A stretch of 64,000 nt of DNA, taken from Grammothele lineata. Its lineage: Eukaryota > Basidiomycota > Agaricomycetes > Polyporales > Polyporaceae. The notes below the pieces were generated by a model that was not told where the DNA came from, ran no database searches, and worked only from the letters and a program-made list of their open reading frames with translations. Location: assembly GCA_002150815.3 (NCBI GenBank), contig NDFF03000026.1, positions 62,001-126,000 on the forward strand, in the 5' to 3' direction. Positions within the stretch are counted from its first letter, which is position 1. Every line of letters starts with the position of its first letter. The position numbers were made by a program, and so were the translations under genes. Of the stretch, positions 10,915 through 21,842 are shown one piece after another.

Positions 10915-12503
10915 ATGTCGCTCGCTGCGCTCAGGGCCTCCACCCGCCGCATTAACCTCGCCGCGCCTGCAGGCCGTCTGCCTCGCACCGCGGCTCGCAA
11001 CCCAGCGTTCCGCAAGTACTCGACCGAGCCTCCCAAGAAGAGCAGCAACGGCGCCCTCATTGCTGGTCTTGGTGTTGCTGCCCTCGGTGGTGCTGCCTTC
11101 TGGGTCTACTCCTCTTCCTCTGACTCTGCCAAGGAGGCCGGAACTCTCTTCAAGTCGGGTGCGCAGGCCGCCAAGGTTGCTGCCAACTTCGTCCCCACTA
11201 AGGAGGACTACCAGAAGGTATGTTCCCTAGCCACTCGGCTCTTTTGTGTTGCAGAAGCTTGACCTGGGGTTAGGTGTACAACCGCGTTGCGGAGATCATG
11301 GACGCGGCTGCAGACAAGGATTACGACGGTAGGCCCCATGTCTTCTGTCGCTAGTATGTCCCGGATGTTCAACCCTTCGCTCCGTGCCCGCAGATGGTTC
11401 CTACGGTCCCGTCCTCGTCCGGCTTGCGTGGCATGCGTCGGGCACCTACGATAAGGCCACCAACTCTGGCGGCAGGTGAGCCTCGGAATCCCACCCTGAA
11501 GCCCGGTTTCCCGCGCCCGTCCGTTGCCGCTGCTAACTCTGGTTATCTCGTCTCCTCCCCGCCCGTGCCCGGTGTCCGTGTCGACTGTCGTGGGAACATT
11601 CAGCAACTACGCCACCATGCGTTTTGAGCCTGAGGCAAAGCACGGCGCCAACAACGGCTTGAACGTCGCCCGCGACGTGCTCGAGGACGTCAAGAAGGAG
11701 TTCCCATGGATCTCGTACGGCGACCTCTGGACCCTCGCGGGCGTCGCCGCCATCCAGGAGATGGGCGGCCCCAAGATCCCCTGGCGTCCCGGCCGCATCG
11801 ACGGCTTCGCCACGCAGTGCACGCCTGACGGTCGCCTGCCCGACGCGACGCAGGGTGCGGACCACATCCGCAACGTGAGCAGATGCCTGTGGGAACCGTG
11901 AGATAGTCCGCTGACATCGCCTGTCCCCTCCCCCTCCCAGATCTTCTACCGCATGGGGTATGTTTCGTCCCGCGAGTGATAGTATCATGTGGCGCATAAG
12001 CTGACGACAACCTCGTGCAACCAGCTTCAACGACCAGGAGATCGTCGCCCTCTCCGGCGCACACGCGCTCGGGCGCTGCCACACGGACCGGTCCGGCTTC
12101 GAGGGTCCGTGGACGTTCTCGCCGACGAGCGTGACGAACGAGTACTACAAGCTGCTCCTGAACGAGAAGTGGGTGTGGAAGAAGTGGGGCGGCCCGAAGC
12201 AGCTCGAGGACTCGAAGACCAAGTCGCTCATGATGCTCCCGACCGACTACGTGCTCGTGCAGGACAAGAGCTTCAAGAAGTGGACCAAGGCGTACGCGGA
12301 CGACGAGGAGCTCTGGTTCAAGGAGTGAGTGTGCTTACCTGACTAAGCCTCCCGGCGTGGGAGTAGGAGAGCGGCGCGCTGATGATGCTTGTTCGTCACA
12401 CAGCTTCTCCAAAGCCGTCTCGACGCTCTTCGAGCTCGGTGTGCCCACCCAGCAGTTCGTCGCGTCTGACCCTTGGATCATGAAGGGCTCCGACGAGCAG
12501 TAG
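10915..12503 (+). CDS. CCP1: cytochrome c peroxidase, mitochondrial
   Basis: Seven exons (10915-11217, 11274-11328, 11394-11475, 11604-11874, 11941-11957, 12025-12324, 12404-12503; exon 5 is only 17 nt) give 375 residues. The N-terminus is Arg/Ala-rich ([20 protein letters not shown]), a mitochondrial presequence. A hydrophobic stretch [20 protein letters not shown] follows, which in yeast Ccp1 is removed by membrane proteases on the way to the intermembrane space. The distal haem site [13 protein letters not shown] keeps Arg, Trp and His. The proximal site is [20 protein letters not shown] with the axial His, and the [17 protein letters not shown] segment holds the Trp equivalent of yeast Trp191. 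The enzyme reduces H2O2 with electrons from cytochrome c (class I haem peroxidase). Length and motif order match the family, so identification is firm. Confidence 0.95.
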
Positions 12504-13501
12504 GCGGTAGACCGCCATTATGCCCTGGTATCGGCCCGTTCAGCGCGTTCCCACCAAAAGGACCATGGTATAGACCCTAGAGCTAGAGTCTGGACGGGCA
12601 TGAATAAATCCTAGATGCTGGGTTTTGTCGTCGTAGGGTGGCTGACGTATCATTGGCGTGGCGCGACACCTTGGGTGTAGAGGTGTGGGGGGCGGAGGGA
12701 GGAAGAAGGATCAGGACACGACGGATTCTCTCGCTTGCTTTTCTATTCTACTGCACTAGTGCTCAGCCTTCACGCTCCTTGTTGTCCCCTGTTGTCCCGT
12801 TTCCCGTATGCAGTGCGCTCGTTCTCCCGGACCCAAACGCGTCCGCCAATGGGCGCGCGAAGAAGGCTCCGCTGTGCGGGCGCGTCGTCGTGAGCCCTGT
12901 CACGCCTGCGGACACGGACTGGTTCTTTGAATGGGGGGCGCGGGTAGGGGGGCCACGGGACCCGTGCGGGGCGTCGCGACATCAGCAGATGTGCGAGCTG
13001 CCGACGTGATTGAATTCAGACGTTGGTTCGAGGGGACATTGGCTTGAGATCTCCAGGGCTCGTTGTCGCACACAGCGAAAGCAAGGGAGATGCAGTGAAG
13101 AGCCAGCCAGTGCGCAGGACGTCATATATAGCGCTGTTCCTAAGGACCGACCGACGCAGAACGGGCAAACGTTGAGTGAACGAGGGATAGAAGAAACTGA
13201 ATGGATGGGAAATATCATGACATCTATTTCGTCGTGTAGTGCACATGACATGCTGACTAGTACATCTGTCACTCAACAGCCAAATGCACACGTCGACAAC
13301 GCTTGACTGAACACCCACCTCATACGCTCAAGTAAACGTTATTGCACAATGCACACCGTACAGACAGCAGATCGGGGAGAGGTACTCAACAACATCGCGA
13401 GCACCGCCACAAAGTCGTTTGCATATCCGCGACTGGTGCTGTACCCATACATGCGTAGATACACGTGGCCATTCACGTCGTCCGCTCTCGTAGCTCAGAG
13501 C
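12504..13501. other. convergent intergenic region
   Basis: 1 kb between the 3' ends of CCP1 (+) and the FKBP gene (-). The short open frames here have no recognisable domain or codon pattern. Confidence 0.35.
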
Positions 13502-14172
13502 TCAGAGCTCTTCGCGGGCACCCTTGGCCTCGAGCTTGACGAGCTCGACATCGAATACGAGCGCAGAGTTCGGCGGGATCACGCTGCCGAAGCCGCGTGG
13601 GCCTGCAAAGAGTAGTTCTTAGCACCCAGAACGAGAGGGGGGGGATTGGAGAGGAGAGACGTACCATATGCCATGGCGGAGGGGATGGTGAGCGTGCGCT
13701 TCTCGCCCTCGCACATGCCCTTAAGGCCCTCCTCCCAGCCCTTGATGACCTGGCCCGACCCGACTGGAGGACAGAATGCTTAGTGGATACAAGTAAGCGG
13801 GCGGAGACAATACTTACGGGTGAGAGGGAGAGGCTGGCCGCGGTCCAAGCTGGACGTAGAGCGTGCACGAAGTGAATACGAGCAAGAACATGATCTCGTG
13901 CGAGCGACATTACCTCGAGTCGAACTTGTTGCCGTTCGACCACAGCTTCCCGGTCTGAGAAACGCGCGCACCCTCAGCTTCCTTCGTCAGATGCGTAGGA
14001 CGTCCACACTCACGTAGTGCATCTGCAGCCTGTCGCCGTTCTGCGACTTGACCTTGCAGTCATCAGGGATGAAGGTGCGGTCGATGCCGAGCTCGGTGGG
14101 GACCTCGTCGGCCGCAGCGACCAGCGCAAGCAGAAGCACAGACACAGAGCCGAGAATGCGCGTGAAGAGCAT
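13502..14172 (-). CDS. FPR2: FK506-binding peptidyl-prolyl isomerase, ER type (FKBP2-like)
   Basis: Five exons on the minus strand (14172-14014, 13954-13914, 13849-13818, 13763-13665, 13602-13502) give 143 residues. The signal peptide [20 protein letters not shown] is followed by the FKBP fold: [70 protein letters not shown] and [20 protein letters not shown]. The drug- and proline-pocket residues (Tyr, Phe-Asp, Val-Ile-Lys-Gly-Trp, Tyr-Gly, Phe-Asp) are present. It should catalyse cis-trans isomerisation of prolyl bonds in the secretory pathway. The C-terminus ...AREEL resembles the weak KDEL-like ER retention signal of FKBP2 proteins (human RTEL). It shares a 292 bp divergent promoter with the eL39 gene. 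Confidence 0.93.
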
Positions 14173-14464
14173 GTCGTTAATCGTCGAATGGGAGGGGAAT
14201 GAAGGCGGTAACTTGGAACGAAACAACACGTCCGTGCGACTTCGGACTCGTGGAGGCTGCTGTGGCGCCGGCGCTGCTCGACGCGACCCGGCGCCGACAC
14301 GTGTGACGTCGCGCGGGATAATCACCCGTGGGAGAGTGCACGTGCTTTTCTGCCCCAATCGGGAGCTTAGTCAGAACTGTACAGGGCAACGCGCACGCGC
14401 CAACCTTATTTTTCCTCCCCTCTCCACCAACCGCCGCCGCCCCCGCGAACGACATCAAGACACG
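14173..14464. promoter_or_regulatory. shared divergent promoter, FKBP / eL39
   Basis: 292 bp between two outward-facing starts. The side next to eL39 is pyrimidine-rich (CTTATTTTTCC and CCTCTCC), as is common before fungal ribosomal protein genes. Confidence 0.4.
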
Positions 14465-14823
14465 ATGGTGCGTCCTCGTCCCTCTAACGTCCCCTTCGAC
14501 TTCCCGTAGTTGCTGGTGTGGTGCTGACAAGTTGTGTTTTCGTCCTTGTAGCCTTCCCAAAAGACTTTCCGCACGAAGCGCATCCTCGCGAAGGCCTCGC
14601 GCCAGAACCGGTGAGTAGGAGGAAATGTTCGTTGGGGAAAGGAAGGTGGTATTGAGGAATGTATGTTAGCCCTATCCCCCAGTGGTTCCGTCTGAAGTCG
14701 GACACCAAGATCCAGGTGCGTCTCACAACTCAGTCTTAATGAGACTTTCTGCTCACACACTCTTTCCCCCCATAGTACAACGCGAAGCGTCGTCACTGGA
14801 GGCGCACCAAGCTCAACATCTAA
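14465..14823 (+). CDS. RPL39: 60S ribosomal protein eL39
   Basis: A very small gene in four exons (14465-14467, 14552-14610, 14670-14715, 14776-14823) encoding 51 residues. The first coding exon is the ATG alone; the first intron begins directly after it with GTGCGT and ends TTGTAG. The product reads MPSQKTFRTKRILAKASRQN, then RPIPQWFRLKSDTKIQYN and AKRRHWRRTKLNI, a nearly invariant eukaryotic sequence and length. eL39 lines the peptide exit tunnel of the large ribosomal subunit. The gene is too fragmented to show as one open frame, but every splice junction is phased and conserved. Confidence 0.95.
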
Positions 14824-15604
14824 GCATCCCTATATCAACACAAGCCGCGCCTGTTCCGTGGCTGTAGTTGTACCGGGAGCTCAGACGTGGGGAGGACGAC
14901 TCGCGAGGCGGACGGGCTGCCGCAGGACCTCGCACGCACCATCGAGATATCGCATCCGCATCGCACCGCACGCACACGCACACACCATGTATTGCTCTGT
15001 TACTGGCCTATGGCATCCTCGCTAAAATCTCCGCATGCGCTATGATATCTCTTCTTTTTCGGCTGTATGGTTGCAGGCTGCAGGCGTAAGAATCGTCGTC
15101 CGGGTTGCATCTAGCCAATGCAGTCGACATCCAATATCTCACGAAAGAGGAGACTTATGATCACAGCGGTGATACCCTGCCATTGTCCGATCATGGCATT
15201 CGAAGTACTCGTTCAATTGCATCTTTCGCATATCCGCTTGAAGTTATGCCATGCAGACACTGGCCCTGGAGGGATACGGTACAATATTATGATTAAAAAA
15301 AAGACACTGGCCCTTGTGAAGGCATTCAGGGTATCCTGATTGCATTGTGTCGGTACCCACTATACACAAAGAAGTCTCTGTTGTATGTCATAGCTACAGA
15401 GTCGATTCATACGGGGTTCCTTGTTTTAGAGCAGGCTCTCTAACGCTCGACTGTTCTATGGGCGCTTAATTGCATACATACATGCCACGCGTCACTGTGG
15501 ATGACGGTCACTTGCCTCCTGTACACGTATCTCTCTTCTCTGGCCAAGTTCGACTGGCGGTGTAATATTCCTGGCTTTCACGACCTTCACGGACATCTAG
15601 CACC
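14824..15604. other. intergenic region
   Basis: 781 bp between eL39 and GET1. AT content is higher than in the genes. It includes a short A-tract near 15295 and no recognisable coding or RNA gene. Confidence 0.35.
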
Positions 15605-16569
15605 ATGGCTCTAATGGCGATGCTATTCGCGCTCGTCTTCGTGACCGAGCTAATATCGTGGATCGGACAGAGCGTCCTCCTAGAATTCGTGCGTACCCTT
15701 CATCTCATGATTATTCCAAGCGTTCACTCAAGCTCATACCGTGACATGGAATATCCGTTACGGAAACATGCAGTTCTACTCTCTGTATCTGCGCATCTTC
15801 TACAACTCTACAGTGGCGAAGCAGCGCGCCCTAAAGTCGGAGATCCTCCTCAATAAGAAAGAGCTCCTTCAGACGAGCGCACAAGACCAATTTGCGAAGT
15901 GGGCGAAGCTGAGGAGGAGTGTGGACAAGGGGCTGGCGGATCTTGAGAAGCTGAGTGAGTAAAACATGATACTCACTCTGTACCTCCCCTAACCACGCGG
16001 CACCGCTCAGACAGCGAGCTCTCGTCCGCCCGGACGTCCTTCTCCATGAAGTTCAAGTCCGGCCTGTGGATCATTACCACGGGCTCGCAGTTCGTAATAG
16101 GGTGGTGGTACCGCAAGGCCGCCGTCTTCTACCTCCCCCCAGGCTGGTTCGGGCCCATGACGTGGTGGCTCGCGCTGCCCTTCGCGCCCGCGGGCTCCGT
16201 GAGTTGCGGGGTGTGGCAGATGGCGTGCAGGCGGGTAATCAAGATGGGCGAGCGCGTCGTGAAAGACGTGATGGCCGGCCACGCGCAGGGTGAGTGTTCA
16301 GTCTTTGCAGGCACCCTCTCGGGTTTCCGTGGTGCCGTCCGCGTCTTCCGTCTTCCGTCGCCGCCGCCTCCGCGCGGCGCGTCGAGACGCAGCGCGTTTC
16401 GCCAAGCGCCTAGACGGGAGCCCCGGGCGGGATCGTACGTGGCAGGCGTGGCTGATATTCGTCCTCCCCGTTCCGCGCGCGCGCGTGCGTCTCGCGTGCG
16501 ATAGGAGCCTCGGCCCCTGGACCGGGGGAAGCGCAGAAGGCTGAAGGGGGCGGGAAGAAGGGCGAGTGA
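15605..16569 (+). CDS. GET1: GET1, receptor subunit for tail-anchored protein insertion
   Basis: Four exons (15605-15688, 15774-15954, 16011-16289, 16505-16569) give 202 residues. The N-terminal helix ([20 protein letters not shown]) is followed by a coiled-coil hairpin ([20 protein letters not shown] to [20 protein letters not shown]) and two more hydrophobic segments ([17 protein letters not shown] and [19 protein letters not shown]), then [10 protein letters not shown]. This is the WRB/Get1 (CHD5) layout. With Get2 it forms the ER-membrane receptor that strips tail-anchored proteins from the Get3 ATPase; the coiled coil contacts Get3. Length is close to yeast Get1 (235). The last exon is short, Gly/Lys-rich and cytosolic. 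A GTGAGT at 16200 is read as coding because the frame stays conserved through it. Confidence 0.87.
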
Positions 16570-17093
16570 TGGGCGGCTATTGAGGCCTGTGGCCGACGGT
16601 GTATGTACACGCTACCGAGGTATATCTGATAAGTGCTGAGCTGGGCACCCACGGGAAGCGAGCGTGACTGGTGGCCGTTGAGGCTAGAAGAGGCGGGGCG
16701 GGAGGTACGTATGGCGGGGTCGAGGAAGCGGATTCACGGGATTGCAGGCTTCTGGAGCCCCTCCGCTCGACCTTCGCGGTGCTCGTTCGCTGTACTCGGC
16801 TGTGGCCCGGAAAGGAGGCGGGAGAGGCTGGGCCGGCTCTTTCCAGGACGGAGAGCGGGCGGAGGGCGGGCGTCTAGGGGAGTGGCTAGTGCGGAGCCCC
16901 GGAGGCGTTCCGGGGACGGACGGAGGAAGGTTCCGAGGACGCGTGCGCGGGAAGGCAAGCACGTGAAACGGCCCATGACGTCCCCTGCGCGAAAGAGGAC
17001 GGCGGCGTCGCGGAGAGCCGTCCCACTACTTATACGCCATGCCTCTCATCGCGGCCCAGCACTACCCCTCTCGCCCCCACCCGCTTATCGACC
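16570..17093. promoter_or_regulatory. promoter region of malate synthase
   Basis: 524 bp of GC-rich sequence. TATACGC at 17031-17037 is a likely TATA-type element about 60 bp before the start codon. The open frames through this region reflect base composition only. Confidence 0.4.
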
Positions 17094-18989
17094 ATGGTCC
17101 AAGGCGTGCACATCCACTCCTCCCAGGCCCAGGACGCCCAGGCGAAGATCCTCACCGAGGACGCCCTCAAGTTCCTCGCAGCCCTCCACCGCACCTTCGA
17201 GTCCACCCGCCAGAGCCTCCTCGTCGCGCGCGAGGCCGCACAGCAGCGCCTTGATGCCGGCCAGCCTCTCGACTTCCCCACGGAGACCGCCCACATCCGC
17301 GCGGACCCGTCCTGGCTCTGCGCCCCACCCGCGCCCGGGCTCGAGGATCGGCGCGTCGAGATTACGGGCCCGACTGACCGCAAGATGGTCATCAACGCAC
17401 TGAATAGTGGCGCGAAGACGTTCATGGCCGACTTTGAGGGTACGCACGCGCGTGTGGCTCGCACCGGTTGTGTGAACGTGTGCTGACGGACTGGACAGAC
17501 GCGAGCTCGCCGACGTTTGCGAACATGGTCCACGGCCAAGTCAACCTCTATGACGCCATTCGGAGACAAATCGACTTTGAGTCTGGCGGAAAGGCGTACA
17601 AGCTCTCCGAGAACCCGGCCGTTCTGATTGTTCGGTGAGCTGCGTTTGAGCCGCATATACCGAGATTTTTGCTGAATCTTGGGTTGCAGCCCTCGTGGCT
17701 GGCATCTGGACGAGCCTCGCGTAACGGTCGACAACGCGCCTATGTCCGGGTCGCTGTTTGACTTTGGTCTCTACTTCTTCCACAACGCGCATGAGCTCGT
17801 GAAGCGTGGGCGTGGACCGTACTATTACCTCCCCAAAATGGAGCACTATCTCGAAGCGCGCCTCTGGAACGACGTCTTCAACTTCTCGCAATCCTACATT
17901 GGCATGCAGCATGGTACCATTAGGGGAACTGTGCTCATCGAGACCCTCCCTGCTGCATTCCAAATGGACGAGATTCTGTTCGAGCTCCGTACACATTCTT
18001 CCGGTCTGAACTGCGGTCGGTACGTACCAGCGGCTATATCTCAGAAGCTGAGCACTGAACAATGCGCATATATACAGGTGGGATTACATCTTCAGCTTCA
18101 TCAAGCGCCGTCGTGCAGATCGTAGCGCGGTACTGCCGGACCGGAAAGATGTGACGATGGAGGTCGGCTTCATGGACGCCTACGTCCGTCTCCTCATCCA
18201 GACCTGCCATAGGTATGACTACCCCTCTCCACAACACCACGCAAGTGCTCATCCGTCCACAGGCGACGCGTTGCCGCAATGGGTGGCATGTCCGCGCAAA
18301 TCCCTATCAAGAATGATCCGCAAGCCAATGAGATCGCCATGAACAAGGTTCGCGCGGATAAACTCCGCGAGGTCACGAATGGCCACGACGGTACTTGGAT
18401 CGCGCACCCCCTCATCAACCAGATTGCGATGGAGATCTTCAACAAACACATGCTCGGTCCCAACCAGGTCAGTCTCCTCCGAGTCGCGACGCGCGTGTCA
18501 ATCTCATGCGTTTTTGTGTAGTATCACATTCGTCGTGAGGACGTCAAGGTCGCTGCTGCTGACTTGCTCAACACGAAGGTGCCCGGGCAGATCACCGTCG
18601 AGGGTATCCGCTCGAACGTCGCGACAGCGTTGGGCTACAGCGCAGCCTGGCTGGGCGGGAACGGCTGCATCCCGCTCAACTACCTCATGGAGGACGCGGC
18701 GACGGCGGAGATCACGCGCGTGCAGCTCTGGCAGTGGGTCAAGTACGGCATGCGCACGGGCGACACGGGCGAGGTCGTCACCGCGACGTGGGTCGACATG
18801 CTTGTGGATGAGATCGCGCCCACGCTGAAGAGCGCGACGCTCACGGCGGAGAACCTGGACATCGTGTCGAAGTATTTGAAGGCGCAGGTTCGGAAGGAGT
18901 GGCCGAGCGAGTTCTTGACGAGCGATTTGATGGGGTACCTCGCGGTGCGCGATGGGTGCCCGGCGGCGTGGCAGAGGAGCGTTCTGTGA
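17094..18989 (+). CDS. malate synthase (glyoxylate cycle)
   Basis: Six exons (17094-17439, 17499-17634, 17690-18019, 18078-18212, 18263-18467, 18522-18989) give 539 residues, the usual length of the A-type enzyme. Active-site blocks are [16 protein letters not shown] (glyoxylate-binding Arg), [20 protein letters not shown] (metal-binding Glu), [17 protein letters not shown] and [16 protein letters not shown]. The enzyme condenses glyoxylate and acetyl-CoA to malate and works with isocitrate lyase during growth on C2 compounds or lipids. In many fungi it sits in peroxisomes, but this copy ends ...WQRSVL, not a canonical SKL-type PTS1. ATG 17094 is the first start after the TATA-like element that fits the family N-terminus. 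The gene is equivalent to acuE/acu-9 or MLS1 in other fungi. Confidence 0.93.
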
Positions 18990-19424
18990 GGAGTGGACAT
19001 TTGCGGTGTCTCGTTGTATCCTAGCGCACGGTTCATTTGTACACTAGTAGCAAGTCAATGATTTCGGTTTTACTCCTCTCATAATCAGCCACTGCCCGTC
19101 AGCGCTTCTGAGCCCTCGTTGAGAGGCTGATGTAACGCAATGAATCGAGCGCGGGTGCGTTACGTGCGAATGCGTGTAGTGGACTCCGTTCAGACCTTGT
19201 TCTAGTGATGAACGGTACACAGCTACTTAGACGTCTACGAGCTTCATGGATCGGAATGCCCTCACCTACGTCATGGACAGCGGGAATTAGATTAGCGCCA
19301 AGAAGCAACAGCGCACGCTTGGCGGTTGGTGGCGTGTTCGTCCCACTTCTTCCTCCTTGACGGCTCACTTGCTTGTATACCCTTGATCGTCGTCGATTCC
19401 CCAGCTGGAGAAGCCCTCAAAGAT
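18990..19424. other. intergenic region
   Basis: 435 bp between malate synthase and the kinase-like gene. Part of it (from about 19330) stays open in the frame of the next gene, so the kinase-like gene could start further upstream than marked. Confidence 0.35.
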
Positions 19425-20718
19425 ATGTCTCGGCACATTAAACGCGTGACGCTGACCTCGAAGAAAAATTGGTGGATGGGTGAGGGGCATCGTATAAATT
19501 CCAGTCGCTGATAATTGCTAATGGGCTCCCGAAAGCATAGTTGAGCTCGACGATCAGGAGGATGAAAAGCCACCTCCCACCCCCGCACATACAGCGTCGT
19601 ATGAAGAGACGTTAGTAAATGAGCCACAGCATCATCGAGATCGAACACCAAGGCAGTTCCACCGTCAAACTCCCAGAACGTACGAGACCACCTCCCATTC
19701 ATCTGCCCCCATCTTTACCCCGCCGACCAATCCCACCGCTATTTTTTCTTTCCCCACACCTACGTCATACTCTGCACCCCCAAATCCCACCACGAGCCTC
19801 GCGCCGATCGCGTCTGGGTCCGCGTCCGAGCTGTTCCAATGCGTCGTGAAGAAGCCCAACGTCGTGCAGCTCGAGATCAACGGCGAGATGCAGTCCAACG
19901 CGCGGGACGTCACCACCCAGTTCCTCGCCGAGCTGCGCGTGTACACGACCGTCGCGCGGCACCGCAACATCTGCGCCTTCCTCGGCGCGCTCGAGAACGT
20001 CGGCATGGTGCTCGAATACCTCGACGGCCGCACGCTCTACGACGTCATCCGCGAGCACTCCGCCGCCGCCGCCACCCCCGCCGCGCCCCTCCCGCGCGCG
20101 CGCAGGGTGGACATCCACAACCAGCTCCTAGATGGGCTCACCCACCTCCACTCGTACGGGCTCTCGCACGGGGACCTCTCCCTGCTCAACATCCAGGTCA
20201 CGCGTGGCTCAGACACGGTCAAGCTCTTCGACTTTGGCCGCTCCGTCGCCGCCGACTCCGTCTACGCCTCACCCGACGACGACCTCGGGGACGCCCCCGA
20301 CGGGCCCATGTCTCCCTCCCTAACGCCCGCGCGCACCGTCTCGTCGCGCTTCGGGGCTCCTCACCCGCCCAGCGCGGCAGCCCCCTCCTCCGCGCCCCCC
20401 GTACCGCGGAGGAAGGTCGAGCGGATCTACCCGGGCACGCGGCCGTTCTCGGCCCCGGAGGTGCTCCGCGGGGAGTGCGCGGACGCGCGGCTGGCAGACG
20501 CGTACAGCTTTGGGATGATCCTCGTCTGTCTGGACCGGTGCGACCTCGTGGACGTGAAGCCGTGGGAGCAGCGCAAGGATAAGCTCCCCAAGGGATTCCT
20601 TGATGGGCTGGAGGTGTTTGGGGAGCGGTGTGGGGAGTATTTGAGGAGGTGCGATCAGGGGAGGAGGAGGTTGATGAGGGGGGATATGATGGATGTGGAT
20701 GTGGTGATGGATTCGTGA
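19425..20718 (+). CDS. protein kinase-like protein
   Basis: Two exons (19425-19479, 19541-20718; intron GTGAGG..CATAG with branch-like CTAAT) give 410 residues; the start is uncertain. Residues about 20-130 are Pro/Ser/Thr-rich. The kinase domain follows: FLAELRVYTTVARHRNICAF (helix C), GMVLEYLDGRTLYDVI (hinge), LSHGDLSLLNIQV (catalytic loop, HGD instead of HRD, with the metal-binding Asn), VKLFDFGRS (DFG) and GTRPFSAPEV (APE). A long Ser/Pro-rich insert of about 60 residues lies between DFG and APE. I cannot find a normal glycine loop or the VAIK lysine; the equivalent segment reads NVVQLEI. It may therefore be a divergent kinase or a pseudokinase. The 3' half is present again as a remnant at 23.75-24.05 kb. 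Confidence 0.75.
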
Positions 20719-21842
20719 GTGGGAGGGCGTCGGTAGGCACTTGTGGGAGAAGGTGCGCTGGTATGTCTGTTTCGAGTGGTAGGTATGGTTGAGCTGACTT
20801 CTGTGCAGGTAGATTGTAATTTGTACATGTAGTTGAGTTTCGGTCTTTACTCGCACTAGACCGATCAAAGTGGAAGTTACACTTGCTCTGATTCCTCAAG
20901 GCGCAATGGAAGAGTCAAGACATTATCTTCGCGAACCTTGTATACACCGATATACGGACGGATCTCCCCTAGAAAGGGTGTGTTTACCTCGTGCTTCCTA
21001 TATGCCGACCGGTGAACGCGGCGAGGCCGGTCGGAAAGCATGTCCGGTATCTGGTGTACGAGGGCACGAACTTCGCCTGACAGCGCCGTGATCCATGCTT
21101 GGTCGAAGTGGCCTCGGCGGCTCTGTGGTCGTATCCCTCGGAGATTCTTCGAAGGTCTATGACTTCCATCTACGGCGACACGGGATGACTAACGGCGAAG
21201 ACGATGCGTCTTCGATATGTCCTAAATAGAGGCAGTGCAAACACAAGCGTACTTTCCAACTGCTTTCGACAGGACGATCCCCAGAGGAGAACGAGATTGT
21301 GTAGTTCCCTGAGGGAGGACTCCAGTAGGCCTACAAGACTATTAATGGTCGGTCGGGCGGTCATGGTGTGGGCGACCGTCCACTTCCCTCCACCCCGAAG
21401 AAGCTCTCGGACCGCCCATAGTTGACCGCCTCAGGCGAGCGTATCTTCTCTTTTCGAAAGGGCGTATCATTTCGAAAGCAATCTGTCAACCAAGAATGCG
21501 AGAACTGTGAAGACTGTCTTCATCATGACAGTAAGTTTAGCTTCGAAACAATGTGCCGAGGCGGCGAGATTGGGCGAACTCGGGGAGCGTGCGACGGAGT
21601 TTGAAACCGACAAGAAACCGACTGGCTGGAATCGAGCTCTCGGCCTTTTAGGATCAGGGGTAAACGTTAAACTGGCGCCGGTACTATTGCGTTCGCGCCG
21701 TTTGTACTTACGCGTGCATTGTCAAGATGACAGCGTTCATCCTCGTCACAAACAGTTACGATGGTCGTATAAGCACCGTGACGTTACTTGCATATATACT
21801 CGCAGCTCGCGTCTTGCAACGCGACCCAACGCTCTCTCCCTC
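20719..21842. other. intergenic region, part of a duplicated block
   Basis: 1.1 kb between the kinase-like gene and SDR copy 1. Several stretches recur before SDR copy 2, for example CCGATATACGG (20948 and 24161) and the GTCTTCATC..AGTAAGT block (21512 and 24510), so the spacer belongs to the duplicated unit. An open frame runs into the SDR from 21507 but looks non-coding. Confidence 0.5.
21791..21798 (+). promoter_or_regulatory. TATA box of SDR copy 1
   Basis: CATATATA about 50 bp before the ATG at 21843. SDR copy 2 has a matching TATATAT at 24686-24692. Confidence 0.5.

Noticed and set aside
17039..17254. Upstream ATG and overlapping frame before malate synthase
   Set aside because: It lies only a few bases after the TATA-like element, so it is probably outside the transcript.
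16633..17403. 256-codon plus-strand open frame across the malate synthase promoter
   Set aside because: It is Arg/Pro/Ser low complexity from GC-rich DNA and overlaps malate synthase exon 1 in a different frame.
21507..21842. Possible 112-residue N-terminal extension of SDR copy 1
   Set aside because: The stretch contains the TATA box and looks non-coding; both SDR copies share a protein start at the MPxLAAVRAAN codons.
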